Assembly (NCBI RefSeq): GCF_963678635.1
Contig: NC_087063.1
Location: 47,040,101-47,104,100, forward strand
Length of the DNA: 64,000 bases
Reading direction: 5' to 3'
Origin: Symsagittifera roscoffensis
Taxonomy: Eukaryota; Xenacoelomorpha; Acoela; Convolutidae
Part shown: piece by piece, positions 23,505 through 35,498 of the stretch
Layout of the letters: each line of letters starts with the position of its first letter
Numbering within the stretch: position 1 is the stretch's first letter
The notes under the pieces: model-generated
What the model was told of the DNA's origin: nothing
What the model saw: only the letters and a program-made list of their open reading frames with translations
Database searches by the model: none
Program-made: the position numbers and the translations under genes

Positions 23505-23585
23505 ACCAATGGTCTGATTAGGCTGTTTATCTGTTAGCCTGTAGCCTCTGACGCAGCAGACGGTGGGTTCAGTTTCCCGTAAGGA
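23505..23585 (+). repeat. tRNA-like SINE head (weak)
   Basis: ccaatggtctgattaggctg (A-box-like) and gggttcagtttcccg (B-box-like) are spaced as in tRNA genes. The arms do not pair well enough for a functional tRNA. Confidence 0.3.
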
Positions 23586-24052
23586 TAGCTCATGTTTAAG
23601 AACTACATGTGTTGACATGTTTAAGCTTTTTCAACGTATTATCCTTACGGGCTTAACGAAAGAATTTTTGCACGTTTAAGCTATATCATATATTGCAATG
23701 ATTAAGAAATTCTACTTGGCACTTGTTTAGGAAGTCCCAATTTTGATTTGTTAAAAGGCCAAAACATTACAAGGGTTTGAATGCTTACTTAAGTCGACGT
23801 TTTAAAATCTGTTGCAGCTCGAATGCACTAACTCTACATTTTTCCCGTATTCGCATTGTACTTACAAGAATTTTGTTTCAGTTTTTTTAATCAAAATTGC
23901 TATTTTAAACCCTATAGTGAGGTGCTGTCACACAGGGGTTGAATATGTGGCTTCGTGAAATGACTGCTTAAACACTTGTGGTTTTTGAGGTATGGCGTTT
24001 TTTATGATTTTTTTCTAACTTTTTGGCAAAGAAATTGTGGAAATTGCTAGCT

Positions 24053-24581
24053 TATTGTTCCGACTTTCGATACAAAAGTAACAGAATATTTGCGCTCGTG
24101 GTGGGTTTTTTTTTCTTCAGACAAATTTCGACTTTTTAACTATAGCCATTTTTAACGGAATTTTTAAATATCATTCAAAAGGTTTTGTTGTCCTGAACTT
24201 AAATTTGAAAAGATATTTCACTTGTGATCATTTTTCGTAAAGTTATGGGGGTTTAAAGATTGCCATTTTGGCCAATTTGGGACAATTAATGCGCGATATA
24301 TTTCGCGCTATTAAAGCGTAAGCGGAGATTTAATCCGTCTTAGAAATCGTTCCAAATTGGTTGAAAGAAGCTTATTTGCCATAATTGATTTGTTAAAAGA
24401 AGCGAAATCTATCCTTTTTGCTTTATATGGCGTGTGGGGGGATGATTTTCATAAAAAAATTCAAATTTTAGAAAAGAAATTTTCAATTAATTTTATTACA
24501 TTTTTATAGGTTATTACTGCTCCGTAAACATTAAAAGGCAGTCGGAACATTCAGGGCTTCGCCCTGATACGAGCAGTCTTG
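24053..24581 (+). repeat. Repeat family B, full copy (about 0.53 kb)
   Basis: This unit recurs in reverse at 55783-56284 and 60664-61187. Landmarks are ccaatttgggacaattaa, cgctattaaagcgtaagcgg and ggcgtgtggggggatgat. Near its end is a hairpin, cagggc-ttc-gccctg. It has no coding capacity and is probably a non-autonomous DNA element. Confidence 0.75.
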
Positions 24582-25545
24582 TTTCATTTGCGAGATTAAC
24601 TGTATTTATAATGGGGATTCAGATCTGTGTTCTGTAAACAACCTTACAATTCTATCGGAATTGAGCATGCTTTGTCCTGGAATGACATTATCCAGGCTCT
24701 TCTCACTTGGTCTAAATTAAAAGCACACGTCTTCGGTACATAAGGTCAAAGACTCGGGCCGGAACTTTTGTTTTGTTAAATGAGTCAAAATACAAAATTT
24801 TCGGCAAAAACTTCAATTTCGGCCGAACTAGTGTTTTTCTGCTAATATTTTGTCGACTTACTTTCAAAAGCATAAATTTATATTCTTCAAAGCATCATTT
24901 TCCTGAAATTTTACCAACTCTGATTTTGTATAAAATTGTTTTCAGGTTATCTTTTGTTTGCTTAAACAGAAAGGTTTATTTAATATGGTCTTATTTACCG
25001 TACCTTGCGTCGTTTGACAGAAAATTATATTGCTATGATTTTGCGTCAAGAGACATTTTATTTTCGGCTTGAGTGGTGCCTACCCAAGTATTTTCAGCTC
25101 AATTGTCGCCAGAAAATGATTTTGAAAGCTTGTTCATCGGCGTGAATGAGTTAACAAGCATGTTTTCCTCAAAATGAAGATTTTGCGAGAAAAATGCATT
25201 AGTATTGCTCAATTTCTTCGACAGTGGTTGCACCTCACGTTCTGTCAGCTAGTTTGCGTTGATCGGAAGTGTCGCAATGCTCCACTTCGCTTTCGAACCG
25301 TTTGTTGAATTATGTGGCAACAATGCGAGTGTGTTGGTTACAAATTCGTTAAAAAATTATATTGGAGTTTTAATATTTAATACTTATTTTCTTATTGTTT
25401 GTTTATTGAATGTTTAAGAAGCTGATCAAGTTTTCTTCAATTTTGCTAAATGTTTTTGTATGTGGTCACATACAAAAAAAATTCATTATGCTATCCAACT
25501 TAAGTTTTTTGAAAACGCAGCGAAGGTAAACAAACTGCCCTCTAT
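24582..25545. other. Intergenic repeat-derived sequence
   Basis: No gene is seen. A perfect small palindrome (tttttgtatgtg-gt-cacatacaaaaa) lies at about 25452-25478. Confidence 0.5.
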
Positions 25546-25710
25546 TTGTCTAAAGCATAAAAATTTGTTTGTGAATAAAAACAAATATAACGATAGCAGA
25601 TACACAGTACTGAGAAACAAAATCATTTTCAAATCACAAACAAATTTTCATGCTTTAGACAATTAGTTTCTCAGTACCGTGTATCTGCTTTCGTTATATT
25701 TGTTTTTATT
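25546..25710. repeat. Interleaved pair of inverted repeats
   Basis: Block L1 (25546-25573) pairs with 25635-25662 (28 bp, one mismatch). Block L2 (25574-25618) pairs with 25666-25710 (45 bp, two mismatches). The order is L1, L2, L1', L2', so the two stems interleave instead of nesting as in an ordinary hairpin. Confidence 0.85.
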
Positions 25711-26468
25711 GACTTATTCAATGAAATGCATGAAACACTGCATCTTAAAATCATGATTGAGATTTTTGACTCAATTTTTGCTTGCGTTTGTCAGCATGAG
25801 ATCTTTGGGGATATTTTTCTTCCTAAAAATTTTAGTGTTTCGTTGGTGCAATAAACAGAAACAATTGAAAAGAGATATAGAGAAACCAACATTTAATTAA
25901 TAATTTTGCGATAAATTAGGGTAATAGAACAGGGTTTGACAATTTGACACTTTTTCCGGTAAAAAAATTTCTTCAAACTCGGACGTTACACGTGAAAGAA
26001 GAAGTAACACGTGATCCAACTTGCTGTAAAATAAGTTCAAATTCAATCAACCAATCAGCACCTTTGGGAAAGGTAAATACCCACGCTCGAGAAGACCTCC
26101 GTCCGAGAACTACTTTTTTAAAAACTGGAAATTTTCTGAATTTTCAGCTTATCGTTTGTCAGTTTATATTTGTAGGCTACGTTCTCGTTGGAGGAAACTT
26201 ATTAAAATGTCAGCTGTTTCGTAACATTCTGGATTCCATTCTTAAGTCCCACTGTTGTTTGAAAATGAGGTGCAACTTTTGATATTTATTTTAAAATGCT
26301 TTTCGATTCAGTTGCTCTTAAAGATAGATTTTTGGAGCACAAATGGCGTGGAGACGATTACGACATAGATAAAAATTTCGAGACTCGGAAACTGGTTTTT
26401 CTATTTTTCGCTTTAGACTCTCGCTTAAATGGTTTCGTCTAGTGGTATCGATTTAGTTGCCGGATAAT
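25711..26468. other. Intergenic, no supported gene
   Basis: I see nothing convincing. The plus-strand frame at 25944-26282 lacks family resemblance and splice context. Confidence 0.4.
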
Positions 26469-26858
26469 AGTGCAGATTTAAATTATCCGGACATAAAGAA
26501 CAAAACAGAATTGGGTTAAGATTAGACAAAAAAAGAAGAGAACAGAAGTTGCTTAGAATTTCCTCAGAATTAATATGGTGTAATGTTTTCTCCGAAATTG
26601 TCAACCAAGATATTACCCCAAAAATGGGTCACTGGTTTTTTTTTCAAACAATCAAAAATTACGCTGTAACTACTTTGTTAATTGATAAGAACACTATATC
26701 ACAAGAAGCCTCTTACACAGCCCAACAAAGTTTAAGAGAGGAAATTCTAAGCAACTTTTGTTCTCTTCTTTTTTTGTCTAATCTTAACCCAATTTGAGAA
26801 AAACGCGTTCGAACATTCAAGTTTTGATCGTTTTGTCCGGATAATCTAAATCAGCACT
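26469..26858. repeat. Foldback element with outer and inner terminal inverted repeats
   Basis: Outer arms 26469-26492 and 26835-26858 (24 bp, gtccggataat core) enclose inner arms 26509-26565 and 26738-26794 (57 bp, including ttgggttaagattagacaaa). The unpaired middle is about 170 bp. There is no transposase frame, so it is a MITE-like element. Confidence 0.8.
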
Positions 26859-27291
26859 GTACGTCGCTTGAAGGACAACAATAAATATATACGTATTTTG
26901 ATTGAAGGAAAGATTGTTAATCGTTTTGAAGTTCTTTCGCGCTATTTACATTTTGTTTTTGGAAACCGCAGATTGAAACTACATTATCATTTGCCAAATG
27001 GAAGGCAAACGTCAGACCGCATAAATACTAGTTTAAGCGCAAAAACATTAGAAGGCATTTCTCATTAGAAACACGCCCTACTCATGTAAGCGTCTTCACT
27101 GTTTTTTTTTCAAACTTTAAATGAAAAAAGTTTAATCACGCTCTAACTCTTCAAATTGAAAGTATTTTTGCACTTGACATTTTTTGGTGAAAATAATGAT
27201 TTTGAGAAAAGTAAAATGCTAGATATTTTCTAGCTCACTTAAATTTCTAGAAGATTAATAACCACCTGAAAAATCACTAAATAAAAGTTGA

Positions 27292-27751
27292 GTCATTGTT
27301 ATTTTAAAGCACTTTTCTCATTTGGAGCTTATGATAAAAAATTAATATTGATACATAAAACAGCATTTTCAAATTCCTAACAGATACCAAGTGTACATAA
27401 ACGAAATGAATTGGCATCAATTTTGGTTATATTTTTGTTCTGCTTGACTTCAAAGTATTGGGTATGTTTTTTCAAATAATTCGCTCACTATGAGGCAATT
27501 ACGCTCACCCATAAATTGGAAAAAAACTCGAGCGTAATTGCCTCATAGTAAGCGAATTATTTCAAAAAAGATACCTATTACTTTGAAGTCAAGCTATCAA
27601 GAAGAACAAAAATATAACCAAAATTGATGCCAATTCATTTCGTTTATGTACACTTGGTAACTGTTAGGAATTTGAAAATGCTGTTTTATGTATCAATATT
27701 AATTTTTTATCATAAGCTCCAAATGAGAAAAGTGCTTTAAAATAACAATGA
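27292..27751. repeat. Near-perfect 460-bp palindrome
   Basis: Arms 27292-27506 and 27530-27751 are inverted copies with few differences. The spacer is 23 bases. Landmarks are cattgttattttaaagcact and tatgaggcaattacgctc. No coding content is seen. Confidence 0.9.
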
Positions 27752-27939
27752 CCTGGGAACAAATTATTTCAACTAGCAAGCCCGCCTCCTATTAAATAAA
27801 TATTTATTCTTAGCGATTCGGTTTGTAAAATACTGAGGTTCATATTTCAAAACTTTTAAATCAATGCGCAAGTTATTGAGTGCGCTTCATTCATACTATA
27901 AAGTTCGAAATTGGTAAAAGGTAAACATTTTTCTGGGTT

Positions 27940-28470
27940 GGCAAATCAAGCCCTGAAAATTTCGAAGTCATTATTCAAGTACTTCGTTATAAAATTGATT
28001 CGCATTAGATTTAAGTTATTCTCAGCAAACGATGAAAATAGAAACATTGATATCATCGATAAGTAAAATTTCTGAATCTTCCAAGTCAGCCTCTCAAACA
28101 AAGAAACATTTGAAAATATTCCTGTAATTTCATACCTTAAATCGATTCGCAAAATTGGTGTTCTGCGCAAACCATTCAAGCGATTTGCTAGAAATTAATT
28201 TTTCAAATCAAGCCATTCAAGCGTGAAAAATTTGAAACTTTGCCAGTTATTTTATGCTGAATTGGTTCGCAATATTTAGTTTTTCCAAACAAACCATTCG
28301 CACGCAAGCTATTGAGCATTAACACTTGTGAACATTTCTATTTGTTTTCAGAACTTATTTTTTGTATTTTTCAAATCGATTCAATTTTTTTCCGGTGCAA
28401 GCTATTTATGAGATAAAATTTAGAAATATGCCGAGTTATTTCATAGAGCGAACTGGTTGAAAATTTTCAA
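27940..28470. repeat. Degenerate minisatellite, inverted relative to 17880-18450
   Basis: Repeated variants of aaatcaagccattcaagcg and of attttatgctgaattggttcgc are complements of the unit seen in EDRF1 intron 8. The period is roughly 80-95 bases with strong divergence. Confidence 0.55.
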
Positions 28471-31400
28471 AGCAAAGATGTTGCTGATTGCAGGAAGTTT
28501 GTTTTAGACTCTGATAAATCTTTGCACGCAAAAGTCCCGACGAAAATTTGACAGGTACTATCTGGCCTTGAAGTTGCGTCGATTTCATTTCTCAAGAATT
28601 GAATTTTTCTTTAAAAAATTCTAGAACATTCCAGACTTTACAATGTTTGAAACTGTTAAAGAATTGTGAATAGTTAAACATGGTGCCCCTAGCAATTGAA
28701 AAAATTTTGTTAAACATGCCGTCCAATTGAAAACGACAATTAAATATAAGATGGTTTTGATTTTATAATAGAGACTCGGCAAGGTGATCATTTGAGTTTT
28801 GTCTCCCTGACAAAACTCGATGACTTTTCGGTTGAGCTCCACACAAAAACATCAATTTTTTCTGCCCTCTCCTAAACAATCCGTAAAAAGAGTTTCGAGA
28901 GCCTAATAGCAAGCTCTTGTGGAATCAAGCGTTCTACTGCAATTTCTATTGTAACTCGGTTCCGAATAGATATAGCACAAAATATATTTCACTTTAAAAA
29001 TACTGATATAATTTAAAGACTGCGCAGACAAATATGCGCATGGAGGGTGAATTAAAGTCACAAAGTATGATTTCAAATATTACCCACGTTTACTAAGCGT
29101 TGTCAAATCGGAACAATGATTGCCGGTTGCTGTCATTACAAAAATCTGAACGATAAAATAGAACTTAGGCATATTCGACATCCATGTAAATTAGGCCATC
29201 GGAAAACAATTTTTTTGCAGAAAGTATTTTTGCTAAAAGTTCTTGAATTTTGAAGTTTTTCATTACCAAATGGGCGCTAAAAAACTCAAAACCAACTTTA
29301 ATCAGGTGAAATTAAGTTTTCACGGCCTAAATTGAGCATGAATAAGGTTCTGTATTCCTGCTTAGCCACACCTTATAGGCTTGAAATTAGACCAAAAATC
29401 AAGAACTTCAAACTGCTTTTTCTCGACACAGAAAAAAAATTATGTCGTTCAAGTCACGACTGAAAGGGCTTGGATATATATCATTCGACCAATTCCGATG
29501 TTTGTTTGTGGTACCTGATTTTGCGTGGAAAACAAAAAAAATCTAAAACACCCGAACACAAAGTTCCTCCACATTTTTCAAATGGTCGGAACAATTTTTC
29601 CAGCTGAATTACTTGCTAAAGCAGACAGCGAACAGTTTGTGAGCAAGTTTGAGCTACTGATTCTGAGCATTTAGCTTGACAAGAAAAACCTGAGCATTCT
29701 GAGCATTTAGCTTAGAAAAACCAATCATTGATCTTACTACTCGTTCGAGATTTATTTTGTTCTGACAAGAAAAACTATGCAACGAAACAATTACGTTTGC
29801 TAATCGCAGTGATATCAACTCGGAACGAAGACTTTTCGAGATAAACAACTAGCCTGGCAGAATCATTGTCTGTTCTATGTTGGTTAAAAAATTACCAACT
29901 TCGATTAGGTTCAATTTAACTTTTCTTTTCGATTTATTCGACTCGAATGCGTGTTTTAATAGAGAAAAATCCAACTCAACGGGTGCTTCTAGTTGGGTCA
30001 GCTTTGTTATTGCTTCGTAAGTTGTGTATAATGCTAATTTAAGATTTAATTGTCTTACTTGGCATGTTTTTCTCAGGGATGAGAAAAAAAAAACGTTTCT
30101 TTATTTAAAAATCATTTAAACAGCATTTTTTCAAACTAAAAAAAAACACTTTTTCAATAAAAAAACATGTTTCATTGTTTTTTTCTTCAGTTTGTTCAGT
30201 TCGCTGTTAAAAAAAATGCAAGCCTCCAATTGGTTTCTTAACTTTCAGAAGTCTTTCCTGTCGTTGAGAACAAAACTTTCTAACTTTTCTGTTTTTGCCT
30301 TGTTTCAGAACATACTTCAAAAGACTCCCAACCCTGGTTTTTCTCGAACTGAATTGTTTTATTAAAGACAAATCAAGATAATGTGAAAATTTCTAGTTTT
30401 TTCACCAAAACGGTGCCTGTGAAAAAAGTTTTTTCAAAATTTGGTCTCACCATTCAATATTACCTGACTTGGACAATGAGCGGGTATGGTTTTTCTATTC
30501 TGGTTGAGAATGTTGTCTTCTTTCTAACTGGCTAACAAAGAGAACTTGGTAAAAATTCAATTCAAGGACTATTTCAGACAAATTCCAGGAAAACGAATAT
30601 TGCTAAAAATTAGAAGATATAAATATAATTTAGGATAGAATTTAAACTGACAATAAACTACACCGTTAATTCGTAAACACATGATTTACTTGATATGTGG
30701 AAGTGTAAAAATGAATAAGTGACATTACATTAAAGCCTACACTTTCATTAAGTTATGCAAATACAAATGCTGAAGCGTAAGATTCGGTCAATTGGGTTAT
30801 AGAACCATTCATTAACTTGACCAAGAATAATAAGCATATTAATTGTCTTCAGTATTTTACAGAGTATTCTGTATCATTCTAATCAAAGAATTGAATCATT
30901 TCACAGCGAGCAAAATTGTAATAATTTATCAAGACTGAAAACAATTTCCAAATATCATTCACGAAGCAAAGCATCAGTTTCTAAATAATCACAATTGGTT
31001 GAACGTGACAATAAAAACTAGAGGGTGACCACACAGTGTGATTTTACTGTACAGTAAGTAAAAAATTGTAACAATCGTGATTCAATTCGGATTGACCATA
31101 ATATGTTTTAAACGAAAAATGCTCTTGTACAACTTAGTGGAACACTACCAGGAATCAAACATGAAACCAGATTGAAGTGACTGTTTGTCTTTTCTAATTA
31201 GTAGCGCCAGTTCTAACATTCATAAGTGCAAATCAACTTCAGTACAAACATCTTATAGTGACGGAAACCTATGCGCGGTTCACTTAGCTATTATGATACT
31301 AACTTTAGCTCTGTTCTAGTTTCCCGATCCTTTCACTATTGATTTTCACAACTTAACACAAATTCGCACAAGTGGTCACTCTCTCTATAGAATTGAGCAG

Positions 31401-31471
31401 TAATATAGATTTTTTCCGATACTTTTTTTAACATCAACGGAGTTTGTTAATGGTATGGCAATTTTTGGAAC
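28471..31471. other. Intergenic stretch without a supported gene
   Basis: At 28740-28960 the minus strand has two short coding-like pieces in different frames (for example LIPQELAIRLSKLFLRIV and ELNRKVIEFCQGDKTQMITL) separated by a stop, perhaps a transposase remnant. From 29000 to 31470 I see only AT-rich sequence with no RNA genes or convincing exons. Confidence 0.35.
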
Positions 31472-32026
31472 TTAACTTTGCATCACATTTTGATTCCAGC
31501 TCTTAACCGGCGCAAAATAATCTGCATCTATTTTATCATTAAGAAGCGAAATGTTGAGGGCTAATAGAAACTCATGAAAACATTTTGATGGAGACTCTGT
31601 AAGCAACTGTCCGTATTCTTCTGTACTTACGCTGTCAACAAAGGTAAAAACCTAGTGTTTCAATCTTTAAATTTTCCAAGATCACGGCTAATCTTCGATT
31701 ATCCATGAAATATGGCTATCTTGCCAAAATATTGGCAATTTTTTAATCAAGTTTCCAACATCTTGACGAGATATCCAAGTGAGATATATGCTCGCAAAAA
31801 TAAATTAAGAAAGTTTGGCACTCAAGACCTTGTCAAGATATACATGGTACCATATATTGTGGAAAATATCATGAAAATTCTCCTCAAGATAGCCATGATT
31901 TTGAAACAATGATGAAAGTTCAGTAAAATTCGAATTGATATTTCTACACATAATCGAGTCTTTTGAAAAATAACTCAAAAAACTTTCAAGCTCTTTTTCG
32001 TTGTTTTCTGATATTGGCTTTGTCAT
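31472..32026 (-). CDS. Unrecognised two-exon candidate gene (125 aa)
   Basis: Exon 1 is 32026-31829 (66 codons from ATG; starts MTKPISENNEKELESFLSYF). Exon 2 is 31651-31472 (59 codons plus TAA; ends FAPVKSWNQNVMQS). The joining intron (31652-31828) has GT-AG ends (AAG|gtcttg, aaacactag|G) and the phases agree, phase 0 on both sides. Both exons are less AT-rich than the intron. The product is acidic to neutral with no signal peptide, membrane segment or motif I recognise. It lies 0.66 kb from the 85-aa ORF and the polymerase remnant on the same strand, so it may be an accessory gene of that element. The donor is weak, so the model may be wrong. Confidence 0.4.
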
Positions 32027-32059
32027 CTTTTTGAATTCTTGTTTGTATTATTTCAAGTA

Positions 32060-32640
32060 GTAGTGTAAAATTGACTAAGAAAATGACCACTTTTAACCCC
32101 CCTTTTTTTCGGTGTGCCGTTGCAATGACCACTTTTAATCCCAAAGTGGTGAAAACTCCTACTTTTTCGGGCACACATGTTTCAAGGGGGTTGAAATTGG
32201 TCATTTTTCGGCCACTTTCTGGAAACGGGAATGGAATTAAGTTTTGGTTGGTGCATGTTTTCTCTTGACTTTGACAGTTCAGATTTTACTGCGCGCGTTA
32301 TATTGTGGATTAATAAAAACCACGCGTGGAATTAAATTAAATGCTGTTATATTGGTAAGTTTATATTGTTGTTTTGAATACCTCCCTAACGGTTCGAATT
32401 GATGGCTCTTTTTTCTTGCCCCCCACCTGCAAAGTTTTACTAGTAAAAAGTAAGTCCACTTTCTTCGATTGGTATGAAAATTGACAAACGAACCAAATAG
32501 CTGATGACAAACATATTTGGTCTTCATAACTAACCTTGTAAAACCACCCATTACATTATAAAATTCATGTGGGGGGAAGGAAAAAGAGCCGAGTTGATTA
32601 TTTTACTTTTCGGTTAAAAGAACAATTTTGAAAAGCTTCA
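32060..32640. other. Gap between two small minus-strand ORFs
   Basis: A motif tgaccacttttaa is repeated at about 32082 and 32124, and a related ttggtcatttttcgg follows at 32198. No gene is seen. Frames here arise from the repeats. Confidence 0.4.
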
Positions 32641-32690
32641 TTTCCTGAATGAAAAGTACAAAAAAGCTAATTTTTATTTATAATCAGAAC

Positions 32691-32948
32691 TTAGTCAGAA
32701 TCGTCTAATATAATAGCACGTCGATTTAAGCACCGCCGTTTAGGTGGTCTTATTTCGTTCGGCTCGCTTTCTCCTCGATCCTCAATATCCAAATAGGGGC
32801 AGTTGTACGCCGCTATTTCTGACTCACTTTGCCCACTTAGTTGGTCGAAATCTACCAAATCCTGTTCTAGCTCTTGATCAGTGTATGTGGGTTGATTGAA
32901 CCCCATATTTGGCGGTGTAAAAAGATCCACGTTATATCCCCCTGCCAT
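32691..32948 (-). CDS. Intact 85-aa acidic ORF with basic NLS-like and SUMO-interaction-like tail
   Basis: The ATG at 32946-32948 opens 85 codons ending TAA. The N-terminal two thirds are acidic and Gln/Asp-rich (DQELEQDLVDFDQLSGQSE). The C-terminus carries a basic patch (PPKRRCLNRR), like a nuclear localisation signal, followed directly by IILDDSD. A hydrophobic core with trailing acidic and Ser residues like this fits a SUMO-interaction motif. It sits 60 bases downstream, in sense orientation, of the end of the polymerase remnant and is not broken, unlike the polymerase. It may be an accessory gene of the Polinton-type element, or the polymerase's extra C-terminal part in another frame. No family is recognised. 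Confidence 0.5.
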   Translation of the reverse strand: MAGGYNVDLFTPPNMGFNQPTYTDQELEQDLVDFDQLSGQSESEIAAYNCPYLDIEDRGESEPNEIRPPKRRCLNRRAIILDDSD

Positions 32949-33010
32949 TCTATAGCCTCAGCCAAATCCTCCCTTCCGTTATCGGCGGGAGTGTCAACCA
33001 CGTCTAGGTC

Positions 33011-35498
33011 CTATTCAACCCAGTCCATGGTGCGCCCAATTTCTCTTATGAACATATCCTCACGCAAACGTTTACGTCCGAAAGGACGGGTATTTACTCT
33101 GTCTGCGTGTATATAGCGCTTATTGTCAAATGCGCTCAGAGAATTTTTTTTAGTTTTTAAGGTTTGTAAATTGTGATTACAGGAACTTATCCCCACAATT
33201 TCTGACCGGACCAGCGAACAGTAAGTCAGAGTTTGTTTGCATTGATTATGGGTAAGCTCCCTTTTCGTATATGTAGAAACGCCCTTAGCGCTTTTTTGTC
33301 CATTTCGAAACGAAAAAACAATCGATTTACTTCAAATGTCTACTTCAAGTTTTTTTTCCGTTTTCCATATAAATACCTCCCTCCCCCACTCACTATATAA
33401 TCTTATGATAAAATGATAAAGGGAATCTACAAAAAAAAGAGAAACTTACTGGAAGAATTAATGCTGTACAGTTTGGGCTTTGGTCCGACGTACTCCTGTA
33501 TGATATCCCCAGCGAACTCATCCTTAAATTTGAGGGAAACCCGCAAATTCTCGTTGGTGTAGAGGGGGTGGGTGGTTGGTTAATTTGAAAAGTCAAAATG
33601 ATTTCGCAGTTCATGGTTTTTCTTAAGTTCATTGTAGAGATCTTTGCTGAGGATTTCATATAGGAACGAATCAGTGTCCGAATATAAAAGAGTTGCGTCG
33701 AAATTTTTCTTGATTATGTTGTAATGGAACTGGAACATCTAAAATTTTGCCAAATCTAGTATCGTTGCACCGACAATTGTGGGCTTATCCCATTTAATGC
33801 TCATAGGTTTTGAGGTTACAGATACCAACTGTTGTTCAATAATTTTTACACTGCTAAATCTTTTTTTCCTTGATAATTTTTGCAGTTCTTCGGCATTGCG
33901 AACAATATTTACAATTAGTCGATTCCTTTTTGATTCGCAGAATTTTCCTAACGCACTTTTTATAATTTGCTTGAAGAAATCTTGTTCAAACTTGGTAGTA
34001 GCTTTTTTTCAGAGCTCAGTGTTCACTGAACATATGGTGCTAAAAATTTTTCTTGTCTAAACTGCAATACTCGATTTACTTTTTCAATTTTTAAACCAAG
34101 TTTGACATAGAGCTGAAGAGTTAGGTAGTATACAATAAAGTTTTTATTTGGAAAGAAGTTTTGTATGAGCTTTGGAGTGGTGCCAACTTTATCCGAAAGG
34201 TTCACTTTTTTCAACATGTCTAATTGAAGCTCACTGAGCCACATTTTGGGCATAACTTCTTTTGTTGGGGCGAGTGGTTAATCCGAATGTGCATCGTGCA
34301 AAGGATTGGGGTATAAAATATCAACGTTCAAAATGTATCCGATTTCGGATTCTCTGCTCGCTGAGAATTTCGGCTATAGTTACTTGGTCATTAAACTCAA
34401 ATGAGTTAAGTGGAAGAGGAAATTTCTCCATAATAAATTGTTCGCGTCTATCATGAAGAGGAAAGTGCTAGGCTGCTTGAGGTCGTAATTTTTCACAAAT
34501 TTATTGTTGGCAGAAACAAGTCTTTTTTCAAACACACTGGCAATGCCTCCCCTGATCAGGTTTTCTGCAATATCCAAGTGCTCCCTATCATTGAGTAAAT
34601 ATCTCCTGAGAGATTGCTAACCGTGAAATATTGAGCACAATCTGGCTTATATGTTTCATAACACTCATCTAAACTTTTCAAAAACGCATGCAAGCATCAA
34701 GGTATCAGTCGTTGTTTCTAGCCGAAAAGTTGTTTCTGGTATTTGTATTTCGCATTCGCAGACTCTTCAGTACATGGCGCAAATCACAATTCTGGAGATT
34801 GTGGGCAAAGACAGGGGTGAATTGTATGGAACGTCTCAGGAAGTTGCATCTGTTGTGAGCCCATCCGAGGAATGAACCATCGAAAAGATTATGGTTCAAT
34901 ATTTCGCGTTAGATTCGGAAAACTTCTCTTCGCAAATCCAGCATTTGTCAGTGTCTTCAAGAATAGTGGTGCTTCCGAGGTAGTTCGGGTATCTTCGTTT
35001 TTCATTATGAAAGTCACGCGCTAATACTTCTAGCACTCGAACAAATTTAGTCATCGCGTCCACTCCTCGAAGAAGTGAAAAAACGCCGGTTGCGGGTTTC
35101 CAGATTCCACAACTACAAGGCAAAAACTGCTGGGTTTGTGTTTTTCAATTACGGTTGTGCTCGAGCAGGTAGGATTGTTTCTCACTGTCTCCACCTTCTC
35201 CAGCACAGACTCCAAATCAAAGTAAACCGCGAATGAGCTATAGCTTCGCGCACCGATATTTTTGAAGTGTTCACTGCTCTTGTTAACATTTGGCATAGTA
35301 ACGATTGCTGGTTCGTTCCACATGCAGAATAACTGGTGACGCTCCAGTCGTTCCACAGATGAACACCGGTGGAAGCAGAATCGGCACAGCGTGTTTCTCG
35401 ATCTGAGTTTTCTTTTTTTTTTGCATTTTGCTCACTAACTTGTTCAGGTCTTTTATCACGACGTAGTGGGGCGTGCCCATATCGTTTAGAAGTAGCAA
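33011..35498 (-). pseudogene. Protein-primed family B DNA polymerase, Polinton/Maverick type, heavily frameshifted
   Basis: Broken minus-strand frames preserve the family's motif order. At 35283-35498 there is an N-terminal LNDMGTPHYVVIKDLNKL. At 35051-35356 a finger-like Cys/His part is followed by VYFDLESVL (exonuclease motif, normally Y-x-D-x-E). At 34705-34899 come GWAHNRCNF and HNLQNCDLRHV. At 34380-34577 come IRGGIAS and FLFMIDANNLL (polymerase motif A). At 34023-34253 are NFIVYYLTLQLYVKLGLK and VNRVLQFRQ. At about 33680-34020 is SALGKFCESKRNRL (motif B). At about 33590-33720 is LLYSDTDSF (motif C, the YxDTDS catalytic signature). At 33011-33196 the C-terminus has AFDNKRYI. The known enzyme replicates the element's linear DNA from a terminal protein. 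At least six frame changes make this copy dead. No integrase, ATPase or capsid gene was seen nearby. Confidence 0.85.
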
